NCBI GenBank assembly: GCA_045655645.1
Contig: JAZOPS010000047.1
Coordinates: forward strand, 1-64,000
DNA from: Fimenecus sp045655645
GTDB taxonomy: Bacteria; Bacillota; Clostridia; Oscillospirales; Acutalibacteraceae
Direction of reading: 5' to 3'
Length of the DNA stretch: 64,000 nucleotides
Below, piece after piece: positions 7,206 through 16,576 of the stretch. How positions within the stretch are numbered: the stretch's first letter is position 1; the number at the start of each line of letters is the position of its first letter. The notes beneath the pieces were generated by a model. The model searched no databases. It was not told the origin of the DNA and saw only the letters and a list, made by a program, of their open reading frames with translations. The position numbers and the translations under genes are program-made.

Positions 7206-8666
7206 ATGTCAAAAAAATGTGATGTGCTCATAGTCGGTTGCGGTGTCGCAGGGCTCAATACAGCACTTTCATTACCCGAAAATCTTAATATTATAATCCT
7301 TGCAAAAAAGAGTAACACAGACTCAAACTCATCTCTTGCACAAGGTGGCGTTGCTGCGGTTCTCGACTTAGAAAATGATAGTTATGAATTGCATATCAAC
7401 GACACAATGATTGCGGGCAAGCACGCTAATGATATTGACGCGGTTACAACTCTCGTGGAAGAAGGTCCCGCCGAGATTTACAAAATTATCGAATACGGTG
7501 TTGAATTCGATAAAAGAGAAGACGGCGAACTGAATATGACTCTCGAGGGTGGTCATTGCAGAAGAAGAATTGTACACCATAAAGACACAACAGGCGCCGA
7601 GATGGTTCGTGCAATGGTTCTTGAAGCACAAAAGAGAAAGAATATCACCATAATCGAAAACACACCTGTTTTCAAACTCACAAGAGTAAAAAGTGGTATT
7701 TGCGCTCACGTTCTCACAGATGACGGACAAGACCAGATTTTCTCTTCATATTGTGTTCTCGCAACAGGTGGCATCGGTCGTGTTTATAAATACACAACAA
7801 ACCCAAAGGTTGCAACGGGTGACGGTGTCCGTCTTGCATTTGAGCTTGGTGCTCGAATTAAAGATTTAAGTTATGTTCAGTTCCACCCAACTGCTTTCAA
7901 CTCTGACGAAAATGAGCAGTTTTTAATCAGTGAAGCAGTTCGTGGCGAGGGTGCTTATCTTCTCAACTGCAATAAAGAAAGATTTATGCACCGTTATGAC
8001 GAAAGACTTGAACTTGCCCCTCGTGATGTTGTTTCAAAGTCAATTATTATTGAATCTCGTCGTACAGGTAGCAACAATTTCTATCTTGATATAACACACC
8101 GTGAAAAAGAATATCTCTTAAACCGCTTCCCCGGTATTCATAAAGGCTGTTTGAGATATAATGTTGATATCACAAAGGATTTGATTCCAATTTTCCCTTG
8201 CCAGCATTATTTGATGGGTGGCATTGAAGTTGATTTGAATTCTCGCACAACAATTTCAAGACTCTATGCAGTTGGTGAATGTGCAAATACGGGTGTTCAC
8301 GGCAAAAACCGACTTGCAAGTAACTCATTACTTGAAGCGCTTGTATTCGGTAAGCGTTGCGCAGATGATATAATTCGTTGTATCGATATGAAATACCCCG
8401 AAGTGCAGATTTCTGAAATCGAAAGTGAAGACCTTGACGGGGCGCCACTTATGAAAGGTGTTCGCACAGAAATCCGTAATATTATGCAACGCTCATATTT
8501 CGTAATGCCTGCAAATGAAGATGCGGTGCGAAACGGATATAAACGAGTTCGAGAAATACTGACTCGACTTAAAAATGGTAAGTTCAAAATTACCCCTGAC
8601 TATTGCGAAGCATTAAGCCTTGCAACAGTTGCCTATATAATTCTCAAGGAGGTCAATGACCAATGA
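7206..8666 (+). CDS. nadB: L-aspartate oxidase
   Basis: This flavoenzyme of 486 residues oxidises L-aspartate to iminoaspartate, the first step of de novo NAD synthesis. The FAD-binding 'LIVGCGVAGLNTAL' opens the protein. 'SSLAQGGVAAVLD', 'GGHCRRRIVHHKDTTG', 'ATGGIGRVYKYTTNP' and 'VQFHPTA' are conserved fumarate-reductase/NadB blocks, and 'GECANTGVHGKNRLASNSLLEALVFG' is the C-terminal FAD site. ATG 7206 is preferred to an in-frame TTG at 7185, although the ribosome binding site (AAGAAG) is weak. The C-terminal helical tail is shorter than in E. coli (540 residues). It overlaps nadC by 4 bases. The usual partner nadA is not beside it. Confidence 0.92.
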   Translation: MSKKCDVLIVGCGVAGLNTALSLPENLNIIILAKKSNTDSNSSLAQGGVAAVLDLENDSYELHINDTMIAGKHANDIDAVTTLVEEGPAEIYKIIEYGVEFDKREDGELNMTLEGGHCRRRIVHHKDTTGAEMVRAMVLEAQKRKNITIIENTPVFKLTRVKSGICAHVLTDDGQDQIFSSYCVLATGGIGRVYKYTTNPKVATGDGVRLAFELGARIKDLSYVQFHPTAFNSDENEQFLISEAVRGEGAYLLNCNKERFMHRYDERLELAPRDVVSKSIIIESRRTGSNNFYLDITHREKEYLLNRFPGIHKGCLRYNVDITKDLIPIFPCQHYLMGGIEVDLNSRTTISRLYAVGECANTGVHGKNRLASNSLLEALVFGKRCADDIIRCIDMKYPEVQISEIESEDLDGAPLMKGVRTEIRNIMQRSYFVMPANEDAVRNGYKRVREILTRLKNGKFKITPDYCEALSLATVAYIILKEVNDQ

Positions 8667-9499
8667 AATTAAATCAGTTTTATGTAGATAATCTTATCAA
8701 AGAAGCAATCAGCGAAGATATTAACTATATTGATGTTTCAGCGGATTACTTAATACCTGAAAATCAAAGAAACGACTCATATTTTGTAGCAAAGGCTGAC
8801 GGTGTTCTTTGCGGTTTAGATATCGCAATGCGAGTTTTCACTTTGCTTGACGATACTTTCACATACACAGTTCATAAATACGATGGTGACGAAGTTAAAG
8901 CAGGAGATTTGATTGTTGAATTCAACGGCAAAACTGCTTGCCTTTTAAAAGGTGAAAGAACAGCTCTTAACATTATTCAACACATGTCAGGCATCGCAAC
9001 TGCAACAAATAAGGCGGTAAAACTCGTTGAAGGTACAAATGCATCTGTTACAGATACAAGAAAAACATTACCTGGACTTCGTGCATTACAGAAATATGCA
9101 GTAGTTTGTGGTGGTGGCAAAAACCACAGATATAACCTTTCTGACGGTGCAATGCTTAAAGATAACCACATTGATGCAGGTGGCGGAATTACAAATGCAG
9201 TTGCAATTCTTCGCTCTAAACTTGGTCACATGGTTAAAATCGAAGTTGAAACTCGTAATTTTGACGAAGTTAAAGAAGCAGTTGAAGCTGGTGCTGACAT
9301 CATTATGCTTGACAATATGACAAATGCACAGATGAAAGAATGTGTAGAATATATTGACGGCAGAGCAAAAACAGAAGCATCAGGTAATATCACTCTCGAC
9401 AATATTGCAGAAGTTGCAAAAACAGGTGTTGATATTATTTCTCTCGGTGCATTGACACATTCCGTAAAAGCATTTGATATTTCAATGAAAATGAGATAA
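8663..9499 (+). CDS. nadC: Nicotinate-nucleotide diphosphorylase (carboxylating), quinolinate phosphoribosyltransferase
   Basis: This 278-residue enzyme joins quinolinate and PRPP to give nicotinate mononucleotide, CO2 and pyrophosphate. Typical motifs are 'GERTALNIIQHMSGIAT', 'TDTRKTLPGLRALQKYAV', 'GGGKNHRYNLSDGAMLKDNH' (substrate-binding Arg, His and Lys) and 'EVETRNFDEVKEAVEAGADIIMLDNM'. The length matches the family. ATGA overlap with nadB implies translational coupling, with AGGAGG inside the nadB 3' end as ribosome binding site. Its PRPP substrate could come from prs in this window. Confidence 0.95.
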   Translation: MKLNQFYVDNLIKEAISEDINYIDVSADYLIPENQRNDSYFVAKADGVLCGLDIAMRVFTLLDDTFTYTVHKYDGDEVKAGDLIVEFNGKTACLLKGERTALNIIQHMSGIATATNKAVKLVEGTNASVTDTRKTLPGLRALQKYAVVCGGGKNHRYNLSDGAMLKDNHIDAGGGITNAVAILRSKLGHMVKIEVETRNFDEVKEAVEAGADIIMLDNMTNAQMKECVEYIDGRAKTEASGNITLDNIAEVAKTGVDIISLGALTHSVKAFDISMKMR

Positions 9500-9501
9500 A
9501 T

Positions 9502-10749
9502 ATGAATTTTAACGAATCAGTAGAATACATCCATTCACTTTTAGCATTTGGAATCAAACCGGGATTAGAGCGAATCGGGATGCTTTTGGACTTGCTCGAT
9601 AACCCACAGGACAAATTACAATTTGTGCATATCGCAGGCACAAACGGTAAAGGCTCAACATCCACAATGATTTCTAATATGCTCATAGCGAGTGGTAAAA
9701 AAACAGGGCTTTTCACATCCCCCTATGTTATTGATTTCTGTGAAAGAATTCAAATCAATGGTGAAAATGTGGATAAAAACATTTTCGCAGAATGTGTAAC
9801 AGAAGTCCGTAACAAAATAGAAGAATTAAACAAAAAAGATATTATCATTACCGAATTTGAAGCAATCACAGTTTCAGCTTTTCTCTGCTTTTTAAAAGCA
9901 GGGTGTGAATATGTTGTGCTTGAAGTTGGTCTTGGTGGACGCTTTGATGCAACCAATGTGATAAAGAATTCAAAGGCAGTTGTAATAACCTCAATTTCTC
10001 TTGACCATGTGGCAATTTTAGGTGATACAATTGAAAAAATTGCCTTTGAAAAGTGCGGAATAATCAAAGAAAAGTGCTGTGTAATAACATCTTCAAATCA
10101 ACATAAAGACGCTCTTAAAATAATCACAGAAACTTGTAATAACAAAAATTGTAACCTGATTATCACAAATCCGCACAAAGCTGAAATTCTTGATGATTTA
10201 ATTTTCGGTACAGTTTTTGCTTATGACGAGAATGTTTACAAGACAAAACTTACGGGTAATCACCAAATTGAAAATACAGTAAACGCAATTGAGTGCGCAA
10301 AGGTGCTTGGAATAAATGATATTGCAATTGCTCAAGGTGTTGAAAACACAAGAATGATTGCACGAATGGAAATTATTGGCGAAAATCCACTAATAATCCG
10401 CGACGGTGGTCACAACGAAGGTTGTGCCGAAGCACTTTATAATTTCCTTACGAAATATAATGTGCAAAATATCAATATGCTTATAGGTCTTATGGCTGAT
10501 AAGGATGTTGAAGGCTATGTACAAAAAATCGCACCACTTTGCAAGTCTGTTATAACTGTGACACCGTCTAACCCAAGAGCATTAAACGGTGTAGACCTGA
10601 AAGTTATTGCAGAAAAATATTGTGAAAACACAAAATTTATAGATAATCCCAAAGAGGGTTACAAATATATTCTTTCAAACACCAAAAAAGACGAAACAAT
10701 ACTCGTCTGTGGCTCATTTTATTTAATGAGTGACATATTTGGGGAATAG
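9502..10749 (+). CDS. folC: Bifunctional folylpolyglutamate / dihydrofolate synthase
   Basis: This Mur-ligase-type enzyme of 415 residues adds glutamate to dihydropteroate or to folates, using ATP. The P-loop 'VHIAGTNGKGSTS' lies at about residues 40-52; 'GLFTSPYVIDFCERIQING' and 'YVVLEVGLGGRFDATNVI' are FolC signatures and 'SLDHVAILGDTIEKIAFEKCGIIK' is the mid-domain block. The C-terminal domain has 'RDGGHNEGCAEAL', which binds the acceptor. It starts 2 bases after nadC and so belongs to the nad operon. The single-copy length and motifs do not decide whether both activities are present. Confidence 0.92.
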   Translation: MNFNESVEYIHSLLAFGIKPGLERIGMLLDLLDNPQDKLQFVHIAGTNGKGSTSTMISNMLIASGKKTGLFTSPYVIDFCERIQINGENVDKNIFAECVTEVRNKIEELNKKDIIITEFEAITVSAFLCFLKAGCEYVVLEVGLGGRFDATNVIKNSKAVVITSISLDHVAILGDTIEKIAFEKCGIIKEKCCVITSSNQHKDALKIITETCNNKNCNLIITNPHKAEILDDLIFGTVFAYDENVYKTKLTGNHQIENTVNAIECAKVLGINDIAIAQGVENTRMIARMEIIGENPLIIRDGGHNEGCAEALYNFLTKYNVQNINMLIGLMADKDVEGYVQKIAPLCKSVITVTPSNPRALNGVDLKVIAEKYCENTKFIDNPKEGYKYILSNTKKDETILVCGSFYLMSDIFGE

Positions 10750-10758
10750 GGGAAACTT

Positions 10759-13700
10759 ATGTATAAAGATTTTATTGAAGACAGAATTAATGTGTTTCTT
10801 GAAGAGTTTGAGAAACTTGTAATTAGAGAAAATATTCCAGTAACAGATTTTCTCTATAAAGAGTGTGACTATAAACTTGATAACACTCTTCCTGAAATTG
10901 ACGATAGTTTTACTCTTTTTACACCTTATATCAACCGTTGGGGTGGCAAAAAAGATAAACATGCGTGGTTTTATAATGAAATTAAAGTGCCTGAAAATTG
11001 GGACGGTGAAATTCAACTTGCAGTAGCCAGTGATGCTCGTCTTGGCTGGTGCGATATTAACCCACAGTTTATAGCTTATGTTGACGGAAAACTTCAGCAG
11101 GGTATTGATAAAAACCACCGTGAAGTATTCTTAACAAAGGGTAACCATAAGGTTTATCTCTATGCTTATTCAGGTAGCGTTCACGATGAATATGTTGACT
11201 TTGTAACAAATCTTCAACTCATTGATGCAAAGACAAAGCAACTTTATTATGATATAAGAGTACCTTTTGAAATTCTCGCATTTGAAGACGAAAACTCAAG
11301 AAACTATTTTGAAATCAAAAAGCACCTTAACAATGCTCTCAATTTCATTGATATGCGTTCACCATATTCAGAAGAGTATTACGCATCTCTCGATAAGGCA
11401 ATCGACTATCTCAAAACAGAATTTTATGGTAAATACTGCCACAAAGGTGATGTTTTCGCATTCTGTATTGGGCATACTCATATTGACGTTGCGTGGGAAT
11501 GGACACTTGCACAAACTCGTGAAAAGATTCTTCGTTCTTTCTCCACTGTACTTGCACTTATGAAGAAATATCCTGAGTATAAGTTTATGTCAAGCCAACC
11601 ACAACTTTATAAATATCTCAAAATGGATGCGCCTGAACTTTATGAAGAAGTTAAAGAAATGGTACGTCTTGGCCGTTGGGAAGTTGAAGGCGGTATGTGG
11701 GTTGAAGCCGACTGTAACCTTTGCTCAGGTGAAAGTTTAGTTCGTCAGTTCATTTATGGCAAACGCTTTATGAAAGACGAGTTTGGCGTTGATAGTAAAA
11801 TTTTGTGGTTGCCCGATGTTTTTGGTTATTCAGCGGCACTTCCACAGATTTTGCAGAAGAGTGGTGTTGATAAGTTTGTAACATCAAAAATCGGTTGGAA
11901 TGAAATGAACAAAATGCCTTATGATACATTTATTTGGCACGGTATTGACAACACACCTATATTCACTCACTTTATGACAGCACAGGATAAAGTTCGTGGT
12001 CGTGAACCTGCAACAAATGTTACATATAATGCAAAACTCAATGCAAATCAGCTTCGCGGTGCTTATGACCGTTATCAGCAAAAAGATTTGTATGACAATG
12101 TGCTTATTACATTCGGTTTCGGTGATGGTGGCGGCGGACCTTATGCAAAAGATTTAGAATATTTCGACAGATTAAAGCATGGTATCCCTGGTACTTCCAC
12201 ACCAATTATGGCTTATTCAGGTGAATTCTTTGACGACATCAAGTCAAAGACAGAGAACAACCCTAAAATTCCACATTGGAATGGTGAGCTCTATCTTGAA
12301 TTCCACCGTGGTACATATACATCTCAGGCAAAGAATAAGAGATATAATCGTAAGAGTGAATTTATGTTCCAAAGAGCAGAAACTCTTTCCCTTATTGACG
12401 AGCATTTGAATGGATATAAATATCGCAAAGAAGATATGATGAACGCTTGGGAAATCATTCTTCTCAACCAATTCCACGATATTATTCCGGGCTCGTCAAT
12501 TAAAGAAGTTTACGAAGTTTCTCATCAGCAGTATGAAGAAATCGGTGCCGTAGGTAACGAAATCATTAACGACACAACAACTGATATTGCAAATCAGGTG
12601 CAAGCTACAGATGGTTATGTTGTGTTCAATCCACATTCATTCGTAAATAGTGGTGCTGTTGAAATTGATGGCAAATGGGTTTATGCTGAAAATATCCCTG
12701 CAAAGGGTTATAAGGTAATTAATCCAATAGTTGCTGAAAGCAAAATCACAGTTACAGAAAATTCAATTGAAAATGACTTTTTCCGTCTTACTTTAGACTC
12801 AAAAGGCACATTCACAAGCATTTTTGACAAGAGAAATAACCGTGAAGTTCTTAAAAAGGGCACACGTGGAAATGTGATTACTGCTTATGAAGACTACCCA
12901 AGAGAATATGATAACTGGGAAATGAGCAGTTATTATACAGAAAAGCATTGGGAAGCAGACCAAGTTGAAAAAGTTGAAATTCTCAATGAGGGCGAAAGAG
13001 CAGGTCTTAAAATCACAAGGAAATTTAAGAACAGTACAATCGTTCAAAGCATCTATCTTTATAACAATATTGATAAGATTGATTTTGATAACTATATTGA
13101 CTGGAAAGAGTCACATCTCATTCTCAAAACAGCATTCCCTGTTGATGTGAATACCAACAAAGCAACTTATGACATTCAGTTCGGTTCAGTTGAAAGACCA
13201 ACTCACAAGAATACAAGTTGGGACGCAGCTCGTTTTGAAGTTTGTGCTCATAAATACTGTGATTTGTCAGAATATGGCTATGGTGTTAGCCTTATAAATG
13301 ATTGTAAATATGGTCACGCTATCCATGACGGTGTAATGAGCCTTACACTTCTTAAATGTGGCACATTCCCTGACCCTGATGCTGATAAGTGTGAACACAG
13401 ATTTACATATTCATTGTTCCCACACGCAGGGGATTATCGTGAAGCAGGCACAATTCAAAAGGCTTATGATCTTAACATTCCAATGCTTTGCAAGAAAGTA
13501 GGGGAGAATAAGGGCATACTTTCAAACGAATTCTCATTCTTTACAGTTGACTGTGATAATGTAATCTTTGAAACTGCAAAGAAAGCAGAAACAGAAGAAA
13601 CAATTGTTCTTCGTGGTTGTGAATATTACAATAAGCGTACAACCGTAAATGTTAAATTCGGCTTTAATGTAAAAAAAGCATACCTTTGCGATATGCTTGA

Positions 13701-13791
13701 AAATAATATCAAAGAGCTCGAAATCAACGATAACACAATCGCAGTTGACTTCAAACCATTTGAAATCAATACAATTAAAATCATTAAATAA
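10759..13791 (+). CDS. Alpha-mannosidase, glycoside hydrolase family 38
   Basis: This retaining mannosidase of 1010 residues would remove terminal alpha-linked mannose from oligosaccharides. 'GHTHIDVAWEWTLAQTREK' contains the zinc ligands His241 and Asp243. 'ILWLPDVFGYSAALPQIL' holds the nucleophile Asp353. The order is an N-terminal beta region (1-225), GH38 catalytic barrel (about 230-510), helical middle domain ('LLNQFHDIIPGSSIKEVYEVSHQQY' at about 570) and GH38 C-terminal beta domains. No signal peptide is present, so it acts in the cytoplasm on imported glycans. It follows folC by 9 bases, an odd partner for NAD/folate genes. Confidence 0.93.
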   Translation: MYKDFIEDRINVFLEEFEKLVIRENIPVTDFLYKECDYKLDNTLPEIDDSFTLFTPYINRWGGKKDKHAWFYNEIKVPENWDGEIQLAVASDARLGWCDINPQFIAYVDGKLQQGIDKNHREVFLTKGNHKVYLYAYSGSVHDEYVDFVTNLQLIDAKTKQLYYDIRVPFEILAFEDENSRNYFEIKKHLNNALNFIDMRSPYSEEYYASLDKAIDYLKTEFYGKYCHKGDVFAFCIGHTHIDVAWEWTLAQTREKILRSFSTVLALMKKYPEYKFMSSQPQLYKYLKMDAPELYEEVKEMVRLGRWEVEGGMWVEADCNLCSGESLVRQFIYGKRFMKDEFGVDSKILWLPDVFGYSAALPQILQKSGVDKFVTSKIGWNEMNKMPYDTFIWHGIDNTPIFTHFMTAQDKVRGREPATNVTYNAKLNANQLRGAYDRYQQKDLYDNVLITFGFGDGGGGPYAKDLEYFDRLKHGIPGTSTPIMAYSGEFFDDIKSKTENNPKIPHWNGELYLEFHRGTYTSQAKNKRYNRKSEFMFQRAETLSLIDEHLNGYKYRKEDMMNAWEIILLNQFHDIIPGSSIKEVYEVSHQQYEEIGAVGNEIINDTTTDIANQVQATDGYVVFNPHSFVNSGAVEIDGKWVYAENIPAKGYKVINPIVAESKITVTENSIENDFFRLTLDSKGTFTSIFDKRNNREVLKKGTRGNVITAYEDYPREYDNWEMSSYYTEKHWEADQVEKVEILNEGERAGLKITRKFKNSTIVQSIYLYNNIDKIDFDNYIDWKESHLILKTAFPVDVNTNKATYDIQFGSVERPTHKNTSWDAARFEVCAHKYCDLSEYGYGVSLINDCKYGHAIHDGVMSLTLLKCGTFPDPDADKCEHRFTYSLFPHAGDYREAGTIQKAYDLNIPMLCKKVGENKGILSNEFSFFTVDCDNVIFETAKKAETEETIVLRGCEYYNKRTTVNVKFGFNVKKAYLCDMLENNIKELEINDNTIAVDFKPFEINTIKIIK

Positions 13792-13794
13792 AGT

Positions 13795-13825
13795 ATGGCG
13801 GGAGCAAGCTCCCGCCATTTTTTTA
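13795..13825 (+). terminator. Intrinsic terminator of the nadBC-folC-mannosidase operon
   Basis: ATGGCGGGAGC-aa-GCTCCCGCCAT, an 11-bp stem, followed by seven T residues. Confidence 0.92.
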
Positions 13826-13888
13826 CAAATTTGAATTTGTCGAACTCATTTTATACTTTATGTGTTATTAAATTCGACCATCAAATAA

Positions 13889-14025
13889 TGTAGGGGAGGG
13901 TCTCCGTGCCCTCCCGTATTTTTATCACACAATTGCGGGCAAGCACAGGTGCGGGTGTCCGGTGGACACCTCTGCGAAGTAGAAGCACCGACCGAACCGA
14001 CAGGTGAGAATTACTCGCCCCTACA
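13889..14025. repeat. Palindromic intergenic element bounded by TGTAGGGG / CCCCTACA
   Basis: The 137-bp element has perfect 8-bp terminal inverted repeats. Inside are nested palindromes: GGGAGGG-tctccgtg-CCCTCCC (about 13894-13915) and GTGTCC-ggt-GGACAC (around 13948-13962). It has no open reading frame and is much richer in GC than its surroundings. It resembles a MITE-like or REP-like non-autonomous repeat. A heptamer array follows at 14071. Confidence 0.65.
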
Positions 14026-14070
14026 ACCGACCATGTTGGTTGTATCTATAATTCGCGTCGCAGACCCTTA

Positions 14071-14098
14071 ACTATTCATTATTCATTCTTCACTATTC
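14071..14098. repeat. Heptamer array, four units
   Basis: ACTATTC, ATTATTC, ATTCTTC and ACTATTC stand in tandem; on the minus strand they read GAATAGT, GAAGAAT, GAATAAT, GAATAGT. It lies between the palindromic element and the prs terminator and has no coding content. Confidence 0.7.
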
Positions 14099-14101
14099 AC
14101 T

Positions 14102-14131
14102 AAAAAAGCACCCCGTAGGGTGCTTTTTTTT
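14102..14131. terminator. Intrinsic terminator of prs (bidirectional form)
   Basis: AAAAAAGCACCC-cgta-GGGTGCTTTTTT. Both sides carry A/T runs, so it can stop prs on the minus strand and any plus-strand read-through. Confidence 0.9.
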
Positions 14132-14136
14132 TTATC

Positions 14137-15306
14137 TTATTTAATTCCCGCTTTTTTGAGAAGAACTTCAATCTTATCAGCTGGGTCAAGAAGCTTGCTA
14201 ACTGATTTGTCATGATTGAGTGTGTCAATGATATATGAAAGATATTTTGAAAGTTCAACTTCGCAATACCAATCACGCTTTTTAAGTTCAGGCATTCTAT
14301 AAACAAGATTTGTTGTGAATACCTTGTCAAAAAGTCCATCACGATAAGCCTTGTCAAAGTTTTCAAGACCTGCATTAAAGAGACCGAAAGCAGAGAAAAT
14401 GAATACTCTGTTTGCACCAAGTTCTTTAATTTTTGTTGAAACGTCAAGCATTGATTCACCAGATGAAATCATATCGTCGATAATAATAACATCTTTGCCT
14501 TCAACATTTGAACCAAGGAAAGAGTGTTCAACAATTGGGTTTCTACCGTCAACAATTCTTGAATAGTCACGGCGTTTGTAGAACATACCAAGGTCAAGAC
14601 CTAAATAGTTTGAATACAACATACAACGGCTCATAGCACCCTCGTCAGGTGAAATAATCATTGTGTGTTCTTTGTCAAGTTTAAGGTTATCAACATTGTT
14701 TACAAGAGCTTTAATCATCTGATAAGCAGGAGAAATGCTTTCAAAACCATTAAGAGGAATTGCGTTTTGAACACGAGCATCGTGAGCATCAAAAGTGATG
14801 ATGTTGTCAACACCCATTGAGAGACAGAGTTCCTGAAGCATAACTGCACAGTCAAGAGATTCTCTTGAAGAACGCTTGTGCTGTCTTCCTTCATAGAGCA
14901 TTGGCATAATAACTGTGATTGTTTTTGCCTTACCGCCGATAGCAGAGATTGCTCTTTTAAGGTTAGCATAATGGTCATCAGGACTCATTGGAACTGTCTG
15001 ACCGTACATTTTATAAGTAATGCCGTGGTTAAAAGCATCAATGAGAATGTAGATGTCATATCCACGAACTGATTCGTGAAGAGTACATTTGCCTTCACCA
15101 GTACCAAAACGAGGGAAAGAAGCATTGAGAATATATGTTTCTCTTTCATAACCTGAAAAAGCGATTGACGCTTTGTGTTCTGAATCTTGCTGTGAACGCC
15201 ATTTTACAAGATAACGGTCAATTTTCTCAGCCATTTCTTCGCATCCCGGTAAAGCGATAATACCGAGAGGGCCATTTGGTATTGTGGTAATTTCTCTGTC
15301 TGCCAT
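14137..15306 (-). CDS. prs: Ribose-phosphate pyrophosphokinase (PRPP synthetase)
   Basis: It transfers pyrophosphate from ATP to ribose 5-phosphate, supplying PRPP for nucleotides, histidine and NAD (nadC, pncB and hisHF are in this window). The protein has 389 residues, longer than the usual 310-320. 'VIMPMLYEGRQHKRSSRESLDCAVMLQEL' corresponds to the family block around the ATP-binding and flexible loop. 'NIITFDAHDARVQNAIPL' has the metal-binding 'DxHD' element, 'MIISPDEGAMSRC' is the ribose-phosphate region and 'DVIIIDDMISSGESML' is the PRPP loop. GGAGGT lies 6-7 bases before the ATG. The extended, divergent form is common in Clostridia; a regulatory difference is possible but not shown. 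Confidence 0.9.
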   Translation of the reverse strand: MADREITTIPNGPLGIIALPGCEEMAEKIDRYLVKWRSQQDSEHKASIAFSGYERETYILNASFPRFGTGEGKCTLHESVRGYDIYILIDAFNHGITYKMYGQTVPMSPDDHYANLKRAISAIGGKAKTITVIMPMLYEGRQHKRSSRESLDCAVMLQELCLSMGVDNIITFDAHDARVQNAIPLNGFESISPAYQMIKALVNNVDNLKLDKEHTMIISPDEGAMSRCMLYSNYLGLDLGMFYKRRDYSRIVDGRNPIVEHSFLGSNVEGKDVIIIDDMISSGESMLDVSTKIKELGANRVFIFSAFGLFNAGLENFDKAYRDGLFDKVFTTNLVYRMPELKKRDWYCEVELSKYLSYIIDTLNHDKSVSKLLDPADKIEVLLKKAGIK

Positions 15307-15356
15307 AATTTAACCTCCGCTGTTTTGAAAACAATATATTATCATTTAATAATAAT

Positions 15357-15384
15357 ATAATACTATATTTTGTGGTTTTTGCAA
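15357..15384 (-). promoter_or_regulatory. Promoter of prs
   Basis: On the minus strand TTGCAA (15384-15379) and TATTAT (15362-15357) are 16 bases apart, about 50 bases before the ATG. Confidence 0.5.
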
Positions 15385-15409
15385 TAGTAAATCGACAAAA
15401 AATTAAAAT

Positions 15410-16576
15410 TTAGTTAAAAGAGTGGTCTATTGTTATAACTGTGAAAAATCTTTCGTCTATTTTGCTCAATTTTTCGTTAATCTGGTTGATGATTTCTTCA
15501 TGACTGTCTTTATGAGTGTGGGTGAGAAGAATATCAAAAATCAAATTAGTGTGTGTTGGACCTTCAACAACCCTGAAATCGTGAATTGAAAGTTCAGGGT
15601 CAATTTCTTTAACAACATCACTTGTCATTTGACGCAAAGTGTTAATTCTCTCGTCATCAACAATAATTGGGTCCATGTGGATTGAAATAAGAAGTCCCAT
15701 TTCATTCATAATGTCACGCTCAATAAGGTCGATTACATCGTGAGCTTCCATAATGTCAATGTTAGCGGGTACTTCTGCATGAGCTGATGCAAAACGACGA
15801 CTTGGACCATAATCGTGAATAATCAAATCGTGCACACCAACAATATGGTCATAAGATAAAATCTTTTTTTCAATCATTTCTACATATTCTTTTTCAGGGG
15901 GATTGCCAAGCAAGACACCCAAAGTCTCTTTTGAAATGTTGAAACCTGCAAGAAGAATAAATCCTGCAACAATAATGCCAAGATATCCGTCAATGGCTAT
16001 TTCAGAAAATGCCGAAACAATAATTGAAAGCGCTGCAACACCTGTTGCTAAACAGTCGCTGAAACAGTCTTTCATAACTGCCATCATTGGCGCTGAATTA
16101 ATTTTTTTGCCAAGCTTTTTATTGAAAATTCCAAGCCAAAGTTTAGCAAAAATACTGACAACAAGAATGATGAGTGCTAACCAGTTAAAAGTGACAGGCA
16201 CAGGATTTAAGATTTTATCAATAGAACTTTTTAAAAGTTCAAAACCCATAAGAAAAACGAGCACAGCAACTGCAAGAGCGGATATGTATTCAAGTCTGCC
16301 GTGACCATAAGGGTGTCCTTTGTCAGCAGGTCTTGCAGATAGCTTTACGCCTGCAAGTGAAACAATTGATGAGCCAGCATCAGAGAGGTTGTTGATAGCA
16401 TCTGCAGTAACAGAAATACTACCCGAAATAATACCTGCAAAATATTTAATTCCAGCAAGCAAAAGGTTAACAATAATACCTGTTACACTACCCAAAGTGC
16501 CATAAGCTGTGCGCACAGAAGTCTCTTTGATATTTTCGTTATCACGAACAAATAATTTGATAAGTAACGCTGTCAA
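15410..16576 (-). CDS. Cation diffusion facilitator (CDF) family metal exporter
   Basis: This inner-membrane protein of 388 residues exports divalent metal in exchange for protons. About six membrane helices occupy residues 20-215. 'ADAINNLSDA' carries the DxxxD metal site in helix 2 and 'DCFSDC' in helix 5 is the second half-site; 'HPYGHGRLEY' is the cytoplasmic loop signature. The C-terminal CDF dimerisation domain starts around residue 225 ('VHDLIIHDYGP'). The Asn-Asp site pattern is compatible with Mn, Fe or Zn. The start is TTG at 16576, overlapping the TGA of the TetR gene, with GAGGGGG upstream, so translation is coupled to the regulator. A proximate metal-responsive site was not seen. 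Confidence 0.88.
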   Translation of the reverse strand: MTALLIKLFVRDNENIKETSVRTAYGTLGSVTGIIVNLLLAGIKYFAGIISGSISVTADAINNLSDAGSSIVSLAGVKLSARPADKGHPYGHGRLEYISALAVAVLVFLMGFELLKSSIDKILNPVPVTFNWLALIILVVSIFAKLWLGIFNKKLGKKINSAPMMAVMKDCFSDCLATGVAALSIIVSAFSEIAIDGYLGIIVAGFILLAGFNISKETLGVLLGNPPEKEYVEMIEKKILSYDHIVGVHDLIIHDYGPSRRFASAHAEVPANIDIMEAHDVIDLIERDIMNEMGLLISIHMDPIIVDDERINTLRQMTSDVVKEIDPELSIHDFRVVEGPTHTNLIFDILLTHTHKDSHEEIINQINEKLSKIDERFFTVITIDHSFN

